Assembly (NCBI GenBank): GCA_032629725.1
Contig: JAFEVB010000036.1
Span: 186,001 to 250,000, forward strand
DNA from: Gremmenia infestans
Taxonomy: Eukaryota > Ascomycota > Leotiomycetes > Helotiales > Hamatocanthoscyphaceae
DNA length: 64,000 nt
Direction: 5' to 3'
Shown here: positions 59,061 to 64,000 of the stretch, one piece after another
Numbering within the stretch: the first letter of the stretch is position 1
Layout of the letters: every line of letters begins with the position of its first letter
Notes under the pieces: model-generated
Seen by the model: the letters and a program-made list of their open reading frames with translations, nothing else
What the model was told of the DNA's origin: nothing
The model's database searches: none
Program-made: the position numbers and the translations under genes

Positions 59061-61379
59061 TCTTGGAAAGTCTGTTGCAGAAAGCTGCAAAGTTGGCGAT
59101 GTGCCAGGTATAGAGGTGTCGAGCTAAGAGAAGTAGTGATATTTTTGAGGTTGATAGTTCTCTACACTTGGGTCAAAGAAGTTGCAAGACGAAACTGACG
59201 CGTCGCAACATAACACTCACGCTAACACGTGCCCTGCGCCAAATCCTCCAAAGAATTTAGCTGCTTACATAAGTGTAGGAACCACAAAACTGTCACTCAG
59301 TTCTATCCTCACTACATCACAATATATGACTATTACCTCTTATGCTAGCGTTGAGCTCTTATTCGATCATATCTGTAATCTACATATTCTGAAACCACAA
59401 ACCATTATGATAGTGATTATCTAGTCAAGTGACGGGAGAGACTGGTATATTCTGCATTGTCGAGTGAGATCTAGAGATTTGTTCATCGCGACAAGAATTA
59501 TTCACATACGATTATGCGACTAGCTCTGCCTGCGAGTAATGAAACAGACTTGATTTTTCAGTTGGACTATAGCTGGTGCTATACAAAATATCAGGAACCA
59601 CTGCGCTTGATCTCAGTACAGGAGTTCTGATGGCCTTCTCCTTTCTTGTTTGAATTGATATCTCTTCCTTGCAGAACGATAGTAGACAAGGGCGCTCGCA
59701 GCATCCTCCCTTGTTCAGCGCTTTTTTGTGTCTTTTAGTTCCCGTTCACACAATAAGAGGGAGTACATAGTGCTAATCAGATCAATGGTCAAGGTAGTAT
59801 TATTATAGCGATGTCCAAGTCAGTCCATTCTGCCTCCCCTCCTACCCATTTCCAAACAACTTGCCTCCAATATTCAAGCCTCTTGCTTCTTAATTGGCAG
59901 CCCAAATTCCACCCGCGGCTTAAACAGGTCTGCTTTCAACTCCTTGAATTTCGGCGGTCACGTGTCCACCAGGGAGGGGGGGATGAATAGTGCTTTCTAG
60001 GAAAAGGTTATCTAGTTGTGTTGCAAGATCCCATTCTTGCTGAACTCTCCATCGCATAGCAATCAGATTGTTCTAACTTGTCTAAATATAATCTCGCTAT
60101 ACTTAGTAGTGTTATATCCATATGGAGCATGCGACCAATATATTTCTTGAGAAGAGCAATCAAGAAAACTGCGTGAGCCTTGTTGTGATCCTCTGCGAGT
60201 TGGCGCGAAATATTACCAGACCTTTCATCTTTCTCGAACTCAGCAAGTCTTCCCCGGAAGTGACAGGTGTAATCACATCCGACTCCAAGGTTTTTATGCT
60301 AAGAGAAACATAGTCTCCGGAAAGTAGCCTTCCAAACGGCCCCGTTTCTAGAACACGGTCAGATAGGTCGTAAAAAGACCAGGCCAATATCTTAGGCCTA
60401 CGATCATACTTCGTCAGAAGTAGGACGATGTTTGTTGTCTGGACAGTTGTTGTTGTTCTAATTGCTTCGGAACACTTGGATCAAACCTAAGGTAACGGTG
60501 AAAGTCGTTATGCACCGCTCCAACATCAATCTTCGGAAATCTGTTTCGCGCTGCTACTGTACGGGCTACTTGGTACATATTGAGCAATTGAATAAAGTTG
60601 GCAAATCATCTCATCTTCTTTTGCCATCTAATTTCCATCAGTAGTGTGACGCAAGAGTGAGCTTGCCTTGCCTTGCCTTGCCTTGCCTTGCATGGCAGGG
60701 GAGGGGGCGGGGAAACTTAACTCGCTTGGCGCTTTGTGAAACATGACATGCAGGTGGGGTGGGTGGGGTGGGGAAAGTCAGGCCTGGAAAAATTGGTACT
60801 GTAGCACAGCAGCGTCTAACCGCTTTGAGGATATGGGTCTTGTGCCTTTTGGAATCTAGAAGTAGACACCGACATTTAGTTCTGGGGTACCTACTCTCCT
60901 ACTCAGAAGCGCTGGAGCTGCAATCATGTGAAATATAGGGTGGGTGGGTGAATGTATTGACCTGCTTGGAAAGGCCGTCTCACCGAGTGGGATACAACTA
61001 CAAGAAGGACAAGGTTTTCTTGGTTGAGTGAGGAGTGAGTGTGAAAGTAATAAAGCAAACTATGAGGATGGGAGAAGAGGAGGGGTTTGATAGCCACTAC
61101 TTAACCACAATATCCTCATCAGAGCGAGAAACATCAACATCAACATCAATTGTAGATGGGCTGTTGCTCCAATTCTATTGCAGCATCGAATTGAAATCTA
61201 ACCATCTCAGCTCCTAAGCTGCCCACGGGAGCACATATATTGACACGCTACCCAGCTGTGACTAAAGCCTCCAGGGACCTGTCCCTGCACCAATGGGTAA
61301 CTTGGAGTTTGGCCAGTACCAGTCCTCACTTTCTTCAAAGTGTGGCCAGCTGAAGACACCCTCTGCATCCGGCACTACT
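59061..61379. other. Gene-free region
   Basis: About 2.3 kb without supported coding exons. It contains a CTTGC tandem repeat (60662-60691), G-rich tracts near 60700-60780 and an ACGCGT hexamer at 59198-59203, 138 bp upstream of the 2EXR start. Nothing else is recognised. Confidence 0.5.
60662..60691 (+). repeat. (CTTGC)6 tandem repeat
   Basis: Six perfect pentamer copies in intergenic DNA. Confidence 0.9.
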
Positions 61380-62627
61380 CTATGCACCTGTCGCCATCTC
61401 CCGATAAGTGTGTCTTTTGTCTTTCATCATCGGGCTCCTTCTAATAGAACCCCCCAGAGAACGTGAGATATTCACACCTATGCCCAGACGCATCGCCAGA
61501 TTTGCGTCTGCACCAAGACTGAGCTTCTCCACGTTCACTCTACCATGTGGAAGACCCCCATACATATTTCCAAGTCTTGACATTTCTTTTCGTAGGGCCT
61601 CTGATTCTCGGTACGGCCACCGAAATGATTTGATTCCTCCAACTGTAAGTGTAATGTTTGGTCTATCAGTGGCAAACATCTCAACTCAAGATCCATTCAC
61701 GATCGTTCCCGAATCGTCCGAATTTAGTCTTGAACCCTGACACTTTTTCCTCCGGGCCTTCGATTTCCGATCAATCTCTTCCCAGTCGAATTTCCACTTC
61801 GTAATGGACTCGGCCAGCTCTTTATCTCTACTAAGTGGGATATATTGCGAGCATTGGGCTTCTATGGCTTGGAGTTGGATCCGAAGGAATTTCAGTTCTG
61901 ACTGATTGGACGAGAAATCATCTTCCCTGCCGATCGTTAGAGACATAAGAGCATATGTGAGTAGAGGTAGCCCACATTTCAGCAACACGGTACTCAAGGA
62001 GGAGGATCCTCTCAGCGGCCTTCTCGGCTCGATGGACGAGTAAATCGTGTATATGCTAGGCACCGTTAGAAGATCATTTTAAAACAACAGTTTTAAGCTT
62101 ACATCTGACTCTTCTTTCCTAATTTGAAGTTCCATGGCCGTCTTTGCGAGCTGTACAGCTAATTCCTCTGCTGCTTTGGCAATTTCTGTAGCTTTAGAAG
62201 CAGTCATCTCCTGTTTAGGAGCTGATGTTGGTGGTTCTCTCCCAGAATCGGGAAGACGTAACCTGATGTTTTGAATCGGACTACGAGGGAGGGAGGGCGC
62301 CCAAAGACTTCCTTGCTCTGATGCATTTCCACTCTCACTTCCAGTATCCGGGTCATCCAGGTTTGGCACCTGTGGCTTCTCACGCATTAGGGTCTCAATG
62401 CCGTCTACTAAGTGATGCATGTTTGTGACAGCTTTATCCTCTATAGAAGGCCCATTCTTTGTTAGTCGCTGCATCAAATCGTTCAGTCGTTCGAGAAGCA
62501 CATCTTTGTTATCCTGCGTGACATCGTCTTGGCTTGAAAGAGACTCGGCATATCGGGAGCTGGTTGGGGAAGAGAATTGGCGATGCACGACAGGAATATG
62601 GGCTATTCCAAGACGTCCGAAGCTCAT
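61380..62627 (-). CDS. Uncharacterised coiled-coil protein
   Basis: Proposed exons on the minus strand are 62627-62103, 62055-61976, 61926-61742 and 61642-61380 (350 residues). Exons 1-3 are well supported: the 80-nt second exon encodes a helix (HRAEKAAERILLLEYRVAEM) that fits between flanking helices, and the third continues with LKFLRIQLQAIEAQC and KWKFDWEEIDRKSKARRKK. The last intron uses a weak donor (gtcagg). If it is not spliced, the protein ends at 61686 with 281 residues. The final exon reads GGIKSFRWPYRESEALRKEM and VNVEKLSLGADANLAMRLGI, which looks like genuine protein. I do not recognise the family. Divergent from TRP2 with about 380 bp between the starts. Confidence 0.65.
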
Positions 62628-63009
62628 GGTTGAAGAAAGTTAGAAACCAAGAGCTGGTAGAGAGTATTTGCAAGCACGACGGAGCCTCATGTCGAAGCAG
62701 GTCGTGGTTGGCATTCATGTAATAGGGGATGAGCTGTTCGGTGGAGAGACTTTATACCGTGGCTGGGCTGGACAGCAAGGCTGTCAAAGTGGGGCACCCG
62801 AGGACGCTAAAAGTGGCAGAATTTATAAGGCGGTGTATACGGTTAAACTCCTTGCAATACGACGTATTCCCTCCGTGTCAACACTACATATTTTACCAAC
62901 CTTTAATAAACGCTCCAAAGCCGCTTGTCTTGTTTGTTTATGCAAGAGAAGTATATCTGAAATCTATTTGGGGGCTCGGATTCACCTCTAAGGTGCTCAT
63001 TTCAATACA
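62628..63009. other. Divergent promoter region of the coiled-coil gene and TRP2
   Basis: A 382-bp gap between divergent starts. No TGACTCA-type site was seen here; the one found lies in the TRP2 first intron. Confidence 0.45.
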
Positions 63010-64000
63010 ATGGCCGGAGTAAGTCTCTATGAGTCAAATATGCGATTCCGGAGCACTGAGAAGAATACAGGAAGACCTCCAGCCTTCGCTGGAAACAATT
63101 CGAGACATATTGAGCAAGACGATTGGCAATCCAAATGGCCCGAATCTAGTACCAGTATACGCTCAAATAGCTTCCGACCTCATCACCCCGTCTCAAGCAT
63201 ACCTTAAGATTTCGAACCATTCCAAGTCCGAATACTCTTTCCTATTCGAAAGTGCAGCAACAGAGAGGGTTGGCAGATACAGTTTCGTTGGCGCTGGACC
63301 CCGTAAGGTTCTCAAGACCGGCGAAGGCCATGGCCCTTGTATAGACCCATTACCTGCGCTTGAGGCAGAGCTCGCGAAGAATCGAATTGCACACGTTCCT
63401 GGGTTGGCTCTTCCGCCCTTGACCGGAGGCGCGATTGGATATGTTGGCTACGACTGTGTCCGATATTTTGAGCCCAAGACGGCAAGGCCAATGAAGGATG
63501 TTTTAAAGGTCCCCGAATCACTATTCATGCTCTTCGACACGATTGTAGCTTTTGATGCAGTGTTTGGTATGATCAAGGTTGTAACTTACGTTCCCGTTCC
63601 CGACGACTTGAAGGATCTTGAAGCAGCCTATGAAAAAGCTAAAGAGACGATCAATGAGGTTGTCGATGTCCTGCAGTCAGAAGATACACCCCTGCCTCCG
63701 CAAGCACCTATTGTACTTGACCAGCAAAGTACCTCCAACATCGGCCAAGAAGGTTACGAGAACCACGTCACTACGCTGAAGAAGCACATTATCGCCGGAG
63801 ATATTATCCAAGCCGTTCCATCCCAACGATTTGCTCGACCAACTTCTTTGCATCCATTCAATATATACCGAAAACTCCGCACTGTCAATCCATCACCATA
63901 TCTAAATTATATCAATTGCGCAGACTTTCAAATAATTGGCGCCTCCCCTGAACTTCTTGTGAAGAAAGAAAAGGGTCGCATTATCACTCATCCGATAGCT
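63010..64000 (+). CDS. TRP2: Anthranilate synthase component I (5' part)
   Basis: Exon 1 is 63010-63018 (MAG only) and exon 2 runs from 63071 past the window edge; 313 residues are visible of about 500 expected. The intron of 52 nt joins in phase to give MAGEDLQPSLETIRDIL. The N-terminal region shows the tryptophan-feedback fold (LVPVYAQIASDLITP, FLFESAATERVGRYSFVG). The start of the chorismate-binding domain is present (VTTLKKHIIAGDIIQAVPSQ, NPSPYLNYINC, IIGASPELLVKKEKGRIITH). The enzyme converts chorismate and glutamine-derived ammonia to anthranilate, the first step of tryptophan synthesis, together with the Trp3-type glutaminase subunit. Regulation through cross-pathway control is suggested by the intronic TGAGTCA. 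The truncation is due to the window edge only. Confidence 0.96.
63030..63036. promoter_or_regulatory. Gcn4/Cpc1 recognition element inside the TRP2 first intron
   Basis: A perfect TGAGTCA 20 bp after the TRP2 start codon, within the proposed 52-nt intron. The bZIP factor of general amino-acid control binds TGA(C/G)TCA; placement just downstream of the start is unusual but plausible for a short promoter. A chance match is possible. Confidence 0.45.

Noticed and set aside
1..64000. CRISPR arrays, rRNA genes, intact transposons
   Set aside because: None seen; only simple tandem repeats and short inverted repeats are present.

Overview
The window is 64 kb of nuclear DNA from a filamentous ascomycete (Pezizomycotina). 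Short GT-AG introns of about 45-190 nt with TACTAAC-like branch points, the gene families present (AA9 lytic polysaccharide monooxygenase, GH5 endoglucanase, Zn2Cys6 regulators, Mbp1-type APSES factor, 2EXR protein, fungal SLATT protein) and the lack of operons all point there. Leotiomycetes is my best guess from overall protein character, but this is inference without a database search. Exon structures were read by hand. Nearly every model closes in frame across all its introns, which is the main support for the coordinates.

Left part (1-17 kb): mostly housekeeping genes. They are a cyclophilin-RRM protein (cyp6/PPIL4 type), an uncharacterised protein divergent from a beta-catenin-like 1 (CTNNBL1) splicing factor, a gene-poor 3.5 kb stretch, an F-box protein, and an Rvs167-type BAR-SH3 protein divergent from the mitochondrial cysteine desulfurase NFS1. 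A tiny TOM-complex subunit (Tom6-like) follows.

Middle (17-39 kb): a decayed short-chain dehydrogenase pseudogene sits beside three different Zn2Cys6 transcription factors with no intact enzyme gene between them, which looks like the regulatory remnant of a lost pathway. A 15-exon gene follows, encoding a 3232-residue DUF6606/DUF3638/DUF3645 protein with a P-loop and a DEAD box.

Right part (39-64 kb): a secreted lactonase-like beta-propeller gene carrying a one-base frameshift, a two-transmembrane SLATT protein with a 22-residue amphipathic repeat tail, an uncharacterised gene, and an Mbp1/Res2 cell-cycle transcription factor with Mlu-box sequences in its own promoter. Next come an alpha/beta hydrolase divergent from a zinc-cluster-less fungal transcription-factor-like protein, then a GH5 endoglucanase and an AA9 LPMO on the same strand (a small cellulose-attack pair). 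The window ends with a 2EXR protein, a coiled-coil protein, and the 5' part of anthranilate synthase component I (TRP2), whose first intron carries a perfect Gcn4/Cpc1 site. The TRP2 gene runs off the right edge.
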